64,000 bases of DNA from Ailurus styani (lineage: Eukaryota; Chordata; Mammalia; Carnivora; Ailuridae): contig LNAC01000031.1 in NCBI GenBank assembly GCA_002007465.1, positions 5,963,009-6,027,008 of the forward strand, in the 5' to 3' direction. The notes beneath the pieces were generated by a model, which was given only the letters and a program-made list of their open reading frames with translations, was not told the origin of the DNA and searched no databases. Position numbers and translations under genes: made by a program. Below, piece after piece: positions 1-11,744 of the stretch (the first letter of the stretch is position 1; the number at the start of each line of letters is the position of its first letter).

Positions 1-574
1 ACAGATGTTGGCTCACTGCTTTTCTCCAGTGTTCATTTGAAATCTTAACGATACTTTAGGCCTAGTTGAGAAATCTCACTGGAACCTCTGAACCTATTCT
101 AACCTATAGGGATCTTCCTGTTCCATTTTTCCAAACTCATTTTAGACTTTATTGTCTACATGAGTTGCCCGTGGCAGTTTTTAGATTGTTGACTTAACTT
201 CATTCTTGTTTAACTTCGTGAAAAGTTGCTTAACTTTTGGGTATTTATGCTTTTACTCCTTCTCTAGCCTCTAAGCTTAGAAACTGAGACCTTGTTTATG
301 GCTGTAGCTAGCCATGATCCTTATATATTATAAGCCCTCAAATGTTGTTAATTTGCTTTAGAGAAATGAAGGTCAAAAGGCTTCAGCATTTGAGTAGTTG
401 GGGCCATTTTTTTAATAGTATTTAGATGTTTGGATCATGTTGATATTTGAAGGAAAATGTAAAGAAAAAAATGAAACTTCTGAGAAAGTTAAATTTTTAT
501 CAGATATTGTTATATTTTTTGTATTATTATAAATATACTCTGAATCATAGAAATACTATTTGTTTATCTTCTAG
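1..574 (+). other. ARB2A: ARB2A intron, 3' part
   Basis: Last 574 bases of the intron before the first visible exon; its start is outside the window. AT-rich, with a pyrimidine-poor but adequate acceptor at 573-574. I see no repeat or conserved element here that I can name. Confidence 0.85.
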
Positions 575-675
575 AGGGACAGCTAAGACACATAAAAACT
601 GGGGAACCATTTGTTTTTAACTATCAAGAAGATTTGCACAGATGGAACCAGAAAAGATACGAAGCTCTAGGAGAG
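575..675 (+). CDS. ARB2A: ARB2A (FAM172A) internal coding exon, 101 nt
   Basis: Internal exon of ARB2A (FAM172A), a metazoan protein with an Arb2 domain; the family member is described as a nuclear cotranscriptional and splicing regulator that binds AGO2 and CHD7 (established knowledge, not visible here). The exon follows a TTTATCTTCTAG acceptor and ends at GAG|GTATGG. It begins with the last two bases of a split codon, so the upstream intron is phase 1, and encodes 33 whole codons opening [16 protein letters not shown] and closing with [11 protein letters not shown]. These peptides match my memory of vertebrate FAM172A almost residue for residue; I recall Arg where this copy has Gln at the 17th codon. 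There is no stop in frame. The donor GTATGG departs from GTRAGT at +4 and +6, a modest site for the 51.6 kb intron it opens. The exon joins 52228-52293 in phase 0. Confidence 0.95.
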
Positions 676-1033
676 GTATGGTCATATATTCAACTTTAAA
701 CTTTTTTTTTTTTCAATTTTGAATAGTCAGAATAAAGGTTTTGAAGCTAAAGCAGTTCATTAAGTCTTTCTTTAAAAAAAAGTGATTTTAAAAACATTTT
801 GTGTTTTTTTGTTGGATTTTTTTCAATGGTTATGTTTGAAACATATTCTCAAAGTTTGTTTTTATGTAAACATATCCTTCCCATGACCTTAATATTTTGT
901 AGTGAGTCATTACATCAGAAGACAAATTGATGCCAAATTTTATCTTTTAAATGTTTTTAAGAGGTTGAATCCTCTGCTATGCCAGGAGGAATAATTGTTC
1001 TTTTAAGTGGTCATTTTTAAAAAAAAGGGGGGG

Positions 1034-1142
1034 TTACCTATGTTAATTATATGAGGTGATGGATGTGTTAATTGTATTGATCTTATCATTCTACAGTGTG
1101 TGTATATATCAAATCATCACAGTCAGTTATTCCTCAAAGGTT
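1034..1142 (+). mobile_element. LINE-1 3' end fragment (old)
   Basis: The text GAGGTGATGGATGTGTTAAT and the following TATATCAAATCATCACA resemble the terminal 3' UTR of old mammalian L1s just before the poly-A. A run of A follows at 1142. Only about 110 bases are recognisable and the subfamily is not determinable by eye. Confidence 0.45.
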
Positions 1143-1574
1143 AAAAAAAAGTGCTTATCTGTGTGAAGAAGATTGATATTTGCTTGGCTAACAAAGTGGG
1201 TCTAACCTACTTAACCTTTGACTTGATGAAGGATTAGGCCTTGTGACCATTTAGTTTCCTCACATGATACCACTGTGAGGAACCCATGAAAATGTCATTT
1301 GTCATTCAGGTGAATGTTCTGTTAAAGCCAAAAGTTTTATTCATTCGATGTTATGTTAAGTAATTTTAATAAAATGCATATTTAATAAAATGCATATCAC
1401 ACATTTGATTAGTGTGATAACTACATACTACTTTAGTTCTTTAAGGAAAAGCTGAAGTTCCTATATTCCTGTTTTGATTCTTTAAAAAACCAGTCAGAAT
1501 GAATTACTTGGTTAAACAGCAGCATAAAGAATATATGAAACAGTTTATCTTTGCTGGGAGACAATTCTCCATGG

Positions 1575-2065
1575 ATTGCATTTCCACATGTGTCTGAGCA
1601 AAGACACTGACAACTTTTGCTGTGGACTATCTTTTCAAGGGTGGTTGTATAGGAAACAGCTTGGAAGACAGAGATTGTGTCTTCCTCCAAGGGACAGAGC
1701 AGATTTGTTTGCTCTCCAGGAAAGTGCTTTTCTGGTTGCCCACTGGTGGCAAAGAATGGGCAGGTTTGCTAGACAACCCCCTTATAAGATTGCGCTTCAT
1801 ATATTTTGAGGTTCCTTAACTATAATACAGTCCCACTAAGTGCTTAGCCTCTATCTTTAGCCCGTCCATATTGCCTCTTTGGGATTTGAAGGACAAAAGA
1901 AAGAGATGAAAATAAGCTCATGCTGTTTGCTCTATACCTTGAATAATAAAGTCTTTTGTTTCTGACACAGAAGTGTAGTGGCTTTTGGCCGTATCCATGA
2001 AATAGTAGCAGGCTAACTTGTTAGCTTGCAAGCAGAATAAAATCTCAGGCCCTTCAAAGTTCTTG
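1575..2065 (+). mobile_element. ERVL-type solo LTR, family uncertain
   Basis: The segment has LTR-like architecture: a TG start near 1620, a TATA-like CTTATAAGA near 1782, a poly-A signal (GAATAATAAAG) near 1943 followed by TTTTGTTTCTGACACAGAAG, and a short tail. It carries no gag, pol or env sequence. Short frames crossing it (1576-1809, 1622-1819) are incidental. The class is a judgement from overall LTR layout; it could be another non-coding repeat. Confidence 0.45.
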
Positions 2066-3139
2066 ACATTGTTCTCTAGCATCTATAACTTAAGTATAAT
2101 TAATGTCCTGAGTAATTTCTGCTGCACATAAGATGTTTGCCTGTTTTCGCGTGTATTAATTATATGCTGCAGGATAGTATTATGTTGATTCTAGGAATAT
2201 CCATAGTATATGACCTTACAGAAGAACTGGGGATGTTCGTTTTGTTTTGTTTTTAAACAGGGCTTACCGTTCACTCTTTTCCATGAGCCGTGCATATTTG
2301 TTCACTTGGACAGGTGCTGTTCTCTAAACAAACTTTGTCCTTTTTGGCATCTGCATCTTTTTCACCCTTAACCTGTCACCCTTAATCCCCTAGCATTATC
2401 CTGTCAAAATTTAGCAACTGTGTCCTATTAGGTTATCCATGTACAAGTGATTCCTTTCTCCTAGGATCTCCTACCTTATGTTCTTTGGACATAAGGATTG
2501 TCACAGGTTTGTTACAGGATCTTACTCCATGATAAAGTATTCTCAAGTTTCACTTTAATGATTATATATAGATAGAGGTTAAATATTCTGCATTATCTAG
2601 ATTTCCCACCTCTTGTGCCTGCAATTCACATTTGTGGTCATGATCAAGCTGGCCCCAAATGATCACCCCAAATCACAGGATTTATTCTGTAAATGCAGTG
2701 TATCTCAAATTTAGATCAGTAGGCCCCTGAGCTTCAAGTACCAATCCCATTTACTTCCCAATATATTTATCAAAAGTAAATATAACTTTCTGGCATAAAA
2801 TTGTCACCACAAAAGATCCAAGGAGTAGAGAAGGGAAGTCTGGTTGTTAGCATTTTGTTCCCTACCATCTTGCTTCTTATGTCTTGTTTGAAATACTTGT
2901 TTTCATTACTAATCTCGCTGTTGAAGGTTGACTATTAATTGAATTTCATTTCCTACATTTTAGGATTGAGATGTATGAATTTTAGTTACATACGAATAAT
3001 GACACAGTTTTCACTCTTGTAAATTTGTTTGGTGTTCTTTATGGTGGGATTTAATAATGTGTAGGTGGACTTATCTTTTTGTCCATATTCCTTTCTATTT
3101 TTGAGCTGTGTCTTCCAGTTAGATTTAACCATCTTACTG

Positions 3140-3305
3140 TCCTTCATTCATAGCTTGTACTTTTATCTCATACCGTTTTCTATCTTTGAAATGCCCTTGC
3201 TCCCTTGTTCATGATACCCCTTCCTCTACCTGCCTTCAGGTTTTGGCTTTGATGTCTCTAGGAAGCCTTCTCTCATCTTCTCTACCACTCTTTGTCTTTC
3301 TCTTT
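3140..3305 (+). mobile_element. L2 (LINE2) 3' fragment
   Basis: The order 'CCTGCCTTCAGG ... TTTGATGTC ... GGAAGCCTTCTCTCA' is a decayed form of the L2 3' region. Ancient and inert. Flanking sequence 2066-3139 and 3306-5119 is AT-rich with no element I can name, apart from a 20-bp palindrome at 4715-4734. Confidence 0.45.
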
Positions 3306-6300
3306 TCTCAATTTCCTTTCTTCTCATTCTCTTTTCTGCCTATCTTGCCTTCTTCCAAGAACGATTTAAGATGACCTTAAATGTGAATATTCCACTTGGC
3401 AATACTAAAAATTAAGTAAAAATAATAAAATAGAATTTAAAGAACATTAGTAAACTAACGGCATGAGTTTGTTTTCTTTCTCTTAAGATACTTTACTCTG
3501 TATTACAGTATTTTTTAATGCATGCCTTTCGGCAATTTGGGGAAATTTTCTGTGTTCTCATGGTATTTGTTGAATAGTAAATGAGTGTTATACAAATATA
3601 TAAACTATAAATTCTAGATCTATGCATTTTAGGAAATTTCTTAATTTTAGGAATTTGAACATGAAAATAATGTTTTCTTATTGGAAGAAAGGAAAATGAT
3701 ATGCTAATTATGATTTTCCCATTTGTAGAACTAAACAATTTTTTATTATTTAACTCTAATTCCCATTTAATTTCTAAGTTTCAGACAGTTGTAGCTTTGC
3801 TGATTAAAATTATTTGATTAAAAGTCTGTATTTGTGGCATGTTTTGTTGGAAAGTTTTTATTCTTCATGGTCAAACTCTAGACTTAATTCGCTATAATTC
3901 AGAAAATAGAGGTTCTTCTATAACTGTCTAAAGTTCCCAGAAAACAAATAAACCTTTGCATTTAAATTCTGGAAATAATTTACTACTTCATGTTACCAGT
4001 GAGGTCGCTAGTTGCAGTAAGTGAGAACCTGTAGAAATTATTTCACCATGTCCTGGATACAGAAGCACTGAAAAACCTCCTTTCTCCTCATTGATGGATA
4101 GGGTGGAATTCAGAAGATAGCACAAATTTGAGTTTATTGCCTAGGAGCCCGCCTTAATAAATAGCTTCTGATATGCTTAAGATTGAAGTTTTAAGGAAAC
4201 AGGTTCTGACTTTAGCCAACAATCTAAACCAAAACCCCTTCTGTTTTTTTTTTTTTAGTATGTTCCAACTAAATATCAAGTTTTGTCTTTACTAGAAAGC
4301 TACTATGTATGTTTCACAACTGCCGTTTTAGTTTATGTTTATTTCTCTCTTAAGGAGATTATTATAGCAGTCATTCAGCAGAAATTGTTTTTAAGACTTG
4401 CTCCTGAAATGCTCTGTCATTTCTATGTAAATTAAACTTATTGTGTAAGTAAAATAAACTGAGATGTCAGTTTGTTTTCAGAATGCAGTTCCATAACTAC
4501 ACAAAAGAATACTCTTTACATTCACGTAGTTAGGTTTTTATAGTCAAACAAAAGGTTTTGCTAATATGTATTTTTTTTTACTATCTACATATAGCTTGAT
4601 AAAAATATGCAGCCTATAATATGTTTGGATAATTTATCTAAATTTAGAAAGATACTGTCAAGGGTTTAAGGAGGTGGGAGAGTGGTGTGAAAGGATAATT
4701 TTCAAAATAGAATTCTCCAGTATATATACTGGAGTCGAATGCCAGAGAATAATGTTTCTGGTAGGCTCAATCAGGAAGACTCCAAAGGCTATCATGTTAA
4801 ATAGTAAGTAGAATTTAGGCTTTAGGCTTCATTTGTAAAAACTAGTATGTAATTTGCGAAATTATCCCAACTATCTGTTTCATGTCAATACTGAATTACT
4901 ATTAGGTGGAGAATTTATAATCCAGCAGAAATTCTAATGAAAGCGAAATTTGATATTCTTAACTAATTTGGGTCTTTGCATTTTCTTTAATATTTATTTT
5001 AATTACCTCTCTAAGAATTAATAAATTGTCAATGTGCTTAAGAGAATAGCAGTTACTTGATAGTCTTACAAGTATGGCTCTTTATTCTTGACTAGAATCA
5101 CACAAAAACAACTAAGAGCATAATTTTTTTTTTCACCTGTGAAACCATCTGGTCCTGTACTTTTGTTTGTTGGGAGTTTTTTGATTACCGATTCAATTTC
5201 TTTGCAGATTGTCGATCTGTTCAAATTTTCTATTTCTTGCTGTTTCAGTTTTGGTAATTTAATGTTTCTAGGAATTTACATATTTATTCTAGGTTGTCCA
5301 GTTTGTTGATGTATAGTTTTTCATAATATTCTCTTATAATCATTTGTATTTCTCTGGTGTTGGTTGTTATTTCTCCTCTCTTATTTGCGATTTTATTTAT
5401 TTGATCCCTTTCTCTTTTCTTTTTGCTAAGTCTGGCTAGAGTTTTATCAGTTTTATTGATTTTTTTCCACTCTCCGAGTTTCATTGATGTGTTCTGTTAT
5501 TTTAGTTTCTAAATTATGTTTCTGGCTCTAATCTTTATTATTTCTTTCCTTCTGCTGTCTTTAGAATTCATTTGTTGTTCTTTTTGTAGCTTCTTTAGGT
5601 GTGATCGTCAGTTGTTTAAGATTTTTCTTGCCTTTTTTTTTCCTTCCTTCTTTCTTGAGGTAGACCTATATTGCTATGTACTTCCCTCTTAGAACCACTT
5701 CTGCTGAGATTTTTGTACCTTTGGGTTTTTATTTTCCACCATGTAATTTTTTATTTCTTCTTTGATTTCTTGGTTGATCCATTTACTATCTAGTAGCATT
5801 TTATTTAACTCCCAGGTATTCGTAGTCTTTCCAGATTTTTTCTTATTGGTTGATTTCTAGTTTCATACTGTTGTGGTCAGAAAAGCTGCATGGTATAACT
5901 TTGATCTTTTGTTGAAACTTGTTTTGTGGCCTAATATGTGATCTACTCTGGAGAATGTTCCATGTGCACTTGAAAAGAATGGGTGTTCTTCTTTTTCAGG
6001 TTGGAATATTCTGAATATATCTGTTAAATCTATCTGGTCCAGTGCGTCATTCAAAGCCATTGTTTCCTTGTTTATTTTCTATTTAGATGATCTTTTCATT
6101 GACATAAGTCGGGTGTTAAAGTCCCCTACTATTATTGTATTAATATTGATTAGTTCCTTTATGTTTGTTATTGTTTTATGTATTTTGGTGCTCCCATGTT
6201 GGGTACATAAATATTTATAATTGGTACATCTTCTTGTTGGATTGTCCCCTTTATTATTATATAGTGCCCTTCTTTATCTCTTTTTACAGTCTTTATTTTA

Positions 6301-6428
6301 AAGTCTAGTTTGTCTGGTATAAGTATTGCAACTCCAGCTTTCTTTTGACATGCATTTGGATGATAAATGTTTCTCCCTCCCTTCACTTTCAATCTGCAGA
6401 TATCTTTAGGTCTAAAATGACTCTCTTG

Positions 6429-6623
6429 GGGCTCCTTGATTAAGCGTCTTGCCTTCAGCTCAAGCCATGATCCCAGGGTCCTGAGATCAAGCACTGTGTC
6501 ATCATCATTAGAGGTCCCTCTTCCCCCAACCCCCCCCACCCCCGCTCATGCTCTCTCAGGCACACATGAACTCGCTCTCTTTCTCTCGCAAATAACTAAA
6601 AACTAAAATCTTGAAGAAAATAA
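6429..6623 (+). mobile_element. CAN-SINE (older copy) inside antisense L1
   Basis: Degraded tRNA-Lys-type SINE head (GGCTCCTTGATTAAGCG...CATGATCCCAGGGTCCTGAGATC) with a C-rich middle and a diverged AAATAACTAAAAACTAAAATC tail. It is flanked by imperfect 13-bp repeats, AATGACTCTCTTG and GATGAGTCTCTTG, and splits L1 ORF2 sequence. It inserted after the L1. Confidence 0.8.
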
Positions 6624-7474
6624 GATGAGTCTCTTGTAGTCAGCCTATAGATGGTCTTGTTTTTTATCTGTTCTGACACCCTATGCCTTTTAATTGGAGT
6701 GTTCAGTCCATTTACATTTAAAGTAATAATTGATAGGTATTTATTGCCATTTTCTTGTTTGTTTTATGGTCGTTTTTGGAGGTTTTCTCTGATCCTTTCT
6801 TTTCTCTCTCTCTCTCTCTCTTTCATGTTTTTCTAATTTTCTTTAGTAATATATTTAGATTTCTTTCTCTTTATTCTTTGCACATTAATTAGTAGCTTTT
6901 GATTTTGGTTACCATTAGGTTTGTATATATGCTTTTCTGCACATAGCAGTCATTATTAGGTTGATTTAAGTTTGAGCCCATTCTTTCCTCTTCTCCTCCC
7001 CACAATTTAGGTATGTGTTACTATGTTTTATATCCTTTTATTCTGTGAGTTCCTTGACTGTTTTTTTTTTTTAACAGGAATATTCCTTTTGTCTGCTTTT
7101 GTGTTTCCTGCCTTTATACTGTCACTTTTGGTCTATACTTTTCACTCAGAGAGTCCCCTTTAACATTTTTTGAAAGGTCATGAACTCCTTTAGCTTTTGT
7201 CTGTCTAGGAAGCTCTTTATCTCCTTCTATTCTGAATGATAGCCTTGCTGGATATAGTATTCTTGGCTGCAGAGTTTTCCCATTTGGTACTTTGAATATA
7301 TCATGCCCCGTTCTGTTGCCACGTTTGGCTTGCCATGTTCTGTTGAAAAATCGCCTGTGGGTTTTCCCTTGTAAGTTAATGCCTTATTTTGTCTTTTTTT
7401 TTTAAAGATTTTTTCTTTATCACTATATTTTTCAATTTAATTACAACATGTCTTGGTGTTGGGCTGCTTTTTTT

Positions 7475-7653
7475 TAAATTTTTATATTTTTAGATTTTAT
7501 TTATTTATTTGACAGAGAGAGAGGGAACACAAGCATGAGGAGTGGGAGGGGGAGAAACAGGCATCCTGCCGAGCAGGGACCTCGATCCCAGGACCTTGGG
7601 ATCATGACCTGAGCCAAAGGTAGATGCTTAATGAATGAGCCACCAGGCACCCC
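7475..7653 (-). mobile_element. CAN-SINE (older copy) inside antisense L1
   Basis: On the plus strand it starts with a TTTTTAGATTTTATTTATTTATTTGACAGAGAG-like tail complement and ends GAGCCACCAGGCACCCC. It interrupts L1 sequence between the ORF1 and ORF2 regions. The edges are approximate because the target repeat (GCTTTTTT / GCTTTTG) is low-complexity. Confidence 0.85.
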
Positions 7654-8948
7654 AGCTTTTGTTGATTTTGATGGAAGTTCTCTGTGCCTCCTGGATCTGG
7701 ATGGCTGTTTCCTTCCCCACATTAGGGAAGTTTTCAGCTATTATTTCTTCAAATAAATTTTCTGCCACCTTTCTCTCTCTTCTTCTGGGACTCCTATAAT
7801 ATGAATATCATTACATTTGATGTAGTCACAAAGTTCCCTAAGTCTGTTCTCAATTTGCATAATTCTTTCTCTCTTTTGTTCAGCTTCAGGGCTTCCCGTT
7901 ACTTTGTCTTACTAATGCCTACGTCATTAGTTCATTCCTATGCTTCTTCCAGCCTGCTGTTCATTGCATCAAGCATGTTTTTAATCTCATTTATTGCACT
8001 CTTCATCTCTGATTCTTTTTTTAAGTCTTTTATCTCTGTGGTAAGGGTCTCACTGATGTCTTCCATTCTTTTCTCAAGTCCAGTTAGTATCCTTCTGATT
8101 GTTGCTTTAAATTCTCCATTAGTCATGTTACTTATAACTCTTTTGTTTAGATCTCTGGCCGTGATCATATCTTGTTCTTTCATTTGGGATAAATTCCTGT
8201 CTTCTCATTTTGTTTAAGTCTCTGCATACTTCTCTGTATTAGCAAAGCCAGTTATGCCTCCTGTTACTGAAAGTAATAGCTTTATAAAGAAGAATTCACA
8301 TATGCCTAGGGCTTGGCACTTTTTGGGAGTGTCTCTACTGTGTGCTGTGTACATTGTACTGTTGTGTTCTGGCTGCTGTGTCCTTCAGGCCAGTTGTCTG
8401 CAGTGGCTCTTCTTGCATACTGTTGGTAGTGTTTGGTCCTTGGCCAGAATGTGGCGAGTTTTAACTAGGTGTGCACTGGTTTGCTTGTGAAATGAGACCT
8501 GTCACCAACTCCACCAGAACTGAGGCCCTGCAAAACTCTCTTATTGGGAGATGTGGTGTAAACAAGGGTTTGTGCTGGTCTCCTGGTGGAGGGGCCCACT
8601 GGGCTGAGACTGATGCAGGTGTGACTGGAAAGGCAATTCCATGGACTACAGGAGGGTGGCGCTTAGTGTAAGTAAATTAGGCAGCCAGTGTCCATGTTTT
8701 GCTGCTTCCCACAGGTGACTGTGTTTATGGTTAGGGCTGGGGGAGAGAAATGATGTTGGCCAGCTCCTTTGTTCCAGGAGCCCTGTCTCTATGAATGCTG
8801 CCTCTCAGGGACATGCTCCAAGAAGAGAAATAATCTCCCCACTATGTGCCCCAGGTGTTCTTCAGATCGTATTTTTGAAATACCAACCCAGTATCAGTGA
8901 TTGTGGTTTTGAAATACTACTTCCCTTTAAAATAATACAGAAACTTTA

Positions 8949-9160
8949 GGGCGCCTGGGTGGCTCAGTGGGTTAAAGCCTCTGCTTTCGGCTCAGGTCAT
9001 GATCTCAGGGTCCTGGGATCGAGGCCCGCATCGGGCTCCCTGCTCAGCGGGGAGCCTGCTTCCCCCTCTCTCTCTGCCTGCCTCTCTGCCTCCTTGTAAT
9101 CTCTCTCCCTCTGTGAAATAAATAAATAAAATCTTTAAAAAAAATAAAATAAAATAAAAT
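8949..9160 (+). mobile_element. CAN-SINE, first of a tandem pair
   Basis: Full-length young SINE with GGGCGCCTGGGTGGCTCAG head, TC-rich tail and AAATAAATAAATAAAATCTTT, followed by (AAAAT)n. It is preceded at 8930-8948 and followed at 9162-9180 by the same AATAATACAGAAACTTTA sequence, which occurs a third time after the next SINE. Confidence 0.95.
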
Positions 9161-9180
9161 AAAATAATACAGAAACTTTA

Positions 9181-9382
9181 GGGCGCTTGGGTGGCTCAGT
9201 GGGTTAAAGCCTCTGCTTTCGGCTCAGGTCATGATCTCAGCGTCCTGGGATCGAGACCCGCATCGGGCTCTCTGCTCAGCGGGGAGCCTGCTTCCCCCTT
9301 TCTCTCTGCCTGCCTCTCTGCCTCCTTGTGATCTCTCTCCCTCTGTGAAATAAATAAATAAAATCTTTAAAAAAATAAAATA
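9181..9382 (+). mobile_element. CAN-SINE, second of a tandem pair
   Basis: Near copy of the SINE at 8949-9160, separated only by the repeated target site. It differs by about six substitutions (for example CGCCTGG/CGCTTGG, CAGGGTCC/CAGCGTCC, GAGGCCC/GAGACCC, GTAATC/GTGATC) and has a shorter (AAAAT)n tail. Confidence 0.95.
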
Positions 9383-9533
9383 AAATAATACAGAAACTTT
9401 GGAGAAATGTTGGATTCCAGTGTGTGGCCAGAAACAAATGACATAAGTCTGGAATATCTTGTCATATCAGAAAGCAAGGAAGTTGCCAAAGAATATTTGC
9501 TCCTCTAAAACTTGAAAAGAAAAAGACTCTTCC

Positions 9534-9560
9534 CACACACACACACACACACACACACAC
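9534..9560. repeat. (CA)n microsatellite
   Basis: About 13 uninterrupted CA units. Confidence 0.97.
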
Positions 9561-9599
9561 AAAGGAGCAAAAGAAACTCAAAAAGCAACCAAAAAAACC

Positions 9600-10145
9600 A
9601 CAGAAATCCCCACCAGTGGGCAAATATGCATGAACAAGTGGTTCAGGGAAAATGATGAAAATAGCCTTTAAACATATGAAAACATGTTAAAATTCACTCC
9701 TAATAAGAGACATGTTATTGAAGACTATGCTAAAATAACATTTCTCACCTGTCAGGTTGACAAAGATCTTATAAGCTTGATGGCACACTGAGTAGATGAG
9801 GTTGTAGTGAAAAAAGACCTTTCGTATGTTTCTGGTAGGAATGTAAAATAAAGTGGTATAATCTCTTTAGATGAGAAATTGCCAGTATTTTACAAAATTA
9901 CAGATGCACTTTCCCTTTTGTGTGCGAAAGGGGAGGAAATGCATATATTTGTTGTATGTTTATTTTTTTGGAAAAAAAACTGGAAAAACTACCTCAAAAT
10001 TAATAATATTTATGGGGAGTTGGAGGCATAAGATAAAGGGATGGCATTGAGAAATCTCTAATAATTTTTTGTGCAGTTTTGATTTTTGAACTATTATAAT
10101 TGTCAGTATTTTAGAAAAAAAAAAACATACCACAAAATTTAAAAA
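9600..10145 (+). mobile_element. Old LINE-1 3' end (ORF2 tail and 3' UTR)
   Basis: Decayed ORF2 C-terminal text is recognisable: AAACATATGAAAACATGTTA, 'CTCACCTGTCAGGTTGAC' and 'GGTAGGAATGTAAAATAAAGTGG', the last matching the usual L1 'GGTGGGAATGTAAAATGG' segment. No open frame survives. Subfamily is likely L1M-type. Confidence 0.65.
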
Positions 10146-10274
10146 AAAGATGAAGTGTATATCTAGTTAGTAATGTAACAAAAGAGAACGAGGAAATATT
10201 TTTGATGTCTTTTGGATACAGTACTTGGTACTTCCTTTGTTGGATTTGTCCTGTGGTTAAGAATGGCCAGTAAA

Positions 10275-10477
10275 GGGCGCCTGGGTGGCTCAGTGGGTTA
10301 AAGCCTCTGCTTTCGGCTCAGGTCATGATCTCAGGGTCCTGGGATCGAGGCCCGCATCGGGCTCTCTGCTCGGCAGGGAGCCTGCTTCCCCCCCTCTCTC
10401 TGCCTGCCTCTCTGCCTCCTTGTGATCTCTCTCCCTCTGTGAAATAAATAAATAAAATCTTTTAAAAAAAAAAAAAA
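10275..10477 (+). mobile_element. CAN-SINE, young, intact ends
   Basis: Complete SINE with a poly-A tail, flanked by a perfect 15-bp target-site duplication AGAATGGCCAGTAAA at 10260-10274 and 10478-10492. Confidence 0.97.
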
Positions 10478-11089
10478 AGAATGGCCAGTAAAATGTTAAA
10501 ACTAACTCAATGGTTTTGTTGTTAATAGTGATGTTGGTATAATAATGTTGACGCTATTTAATTAACATGGTATATTAAAGCAAGTAAGTAAATATGTAAA
10601 TCTAATTGCGAACTATGATTTCCAGGATTAGGTAAAAGAGATACAAACTGTAACAAAGCAGTTAGGAAAACCCACATAAAGAAAAGTTTAAATTTTGGAA
10701 TATCACTACAAATTCATTATCTTTTAAAAATGTATTTCCTAGTTCTATGCACTAAAAAGGCTTGGAGGTAGTGGCTCCTTCTTGACAATGAATACACTTA
10801 GTGGTAACATCTTGATGTCTAAATGCATTGCTTTAATAAAAGGAGTCAAGGGTCTTTGGAGAGAAGGCTTATTACAGATCAGGGACTGGGGATATACAAG
10901 ATGAGGCTAGCACATCATGTTTTCCCAGAAAGGAAACACTTAGTCTAATGGACGTATGTGAAAAGAACAGAGGAGCCAATTTGAAAGGGTATCTTTTGGC
11001 CAAAATTGGGATAATTTCAGGATAAAACAGAATAAGCGTTCTGGTGACTTTAAAACGTTTAATAAAAAGTCATCATTTCTTAATTTTTT

Positions 11090-11306
11090 TGTTTTTATTT
11101 TTTTAAGATTATTTATTTATTTAATTGATAGACAGACAGAGAGAGAAAGAGAGAGAAAGGCAACAAAAGCAAGGGGAGTGGAAGAGGGAGAAGAAGCAGG
11201 CTTTCCCGCAGAGCAGGGAGCCAGATTTGGGGCTTGATCCCAGGACCCTGGGATCATGACCTGAGCTGAAGGCAGCTGCTTAACAACTGAGCCACCCAGG
11301 TGCCCA
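11090..11306 (-). mobile_element. CAN-SINE, antisense
   Basis: Moderately diverged SINE with perfect 15-bp target repeats ATTTCTTAATTTTTT at 11075-11089 and 11307-11321. Its 5' end faces the sense SINE that begins 30 bp downstream. Confidence 0.95.
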
Positions 11307-11336
11307 ATTTCTTAATTTTTTCAAATACCACTAATT

Positions 11337-11534
11337 GGGGCACCTGGGTGGCTCAGTGGGTTAAAGCCTCTGCCTTCAGCTCAGGTCATGCATGATCTCA
11401 GGGTCCTGGGACTGAGCCCCGCATTGGGCTCTCTGCTCAGCGGGGAGCCTGCTTCCTCCTCTCTGCCTGCCTCTTTGCCTACTTGTGATCTCTCTCTCTC
11501 TCTGTCAAATAAATAAATAAAATCTTTAAAAAAA
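11337..11534 (+). mobile_element. CAN-SINE, sense
   Basis: SINE with head GGGGCACCTGGGTGGCTC and tail AAATAAATAAATAAAATCTTT; target repeat CCACTAATT on both sides. It carries a 4-bp internal duplication (CATGCATGATC). Confidence 0.95.
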
Positions 11535-11744
11535 CCCCACTAATTTTCCATCATCAGATGAAAACTATGTAAAAATTGATAATCAAAGGGAAGGAATTAA
11601 GCAGCTAGTCCTCTTATAATGAACTGTAGTTCATTTGCTGGTGAGGAAGGAATGCTCTTCTTTACCAAAGAATACTGGCTAGTAAAAGTTCATATATGAT
11701 AGAATTAGAAAATCACCATTTTGCCACCTATGGTAGCATAATTC

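Larger units (their letters stand above)
5120..8880 (-). mobile_element. LINE-1, 5' half: 5' UTR, ORF1, start of ORF2; broken
   Basis: Reading leftwards on the minus strand: a 5' UTR-like region (about 8880-8220), ORF1 coiled-coil/RRM remnants (frame 8183-7938, rich in E/K with TNGEFKATI and INEIKNMLD motifs), then ORF2 endonuclease sequence (6539-6168 and 6060-5863, including KAGVAILI and DIFRIF) and the start of the reverse-transcriptase region (5484-5284). The element stops abruptly at about 5120 with no 3' UTR or poly-A, so its 3' half has been lost by rearrangement. Multiple stops and frameshifts separate the frames, and SINEs sit at 6429-6623 and about 7475-7653. Dead copy. The 138-codon plus-strand frame at 7801-8217 is antisense to ORF1. 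Confidence 0.88.

Noticed and set aside
7801..8217. 138-codon open frame on the plus strand
   Set aside because: It is antisense to the ORF1 region of the minus-strand L1; composition and position explain it.
8949..9382. tRNA-Lys genes in the SINE heads
   Set aside because: The heads are tRNA-derived SINE promoters (pol III A/B-box relics) without a foldable mature tRNA and 3' end.
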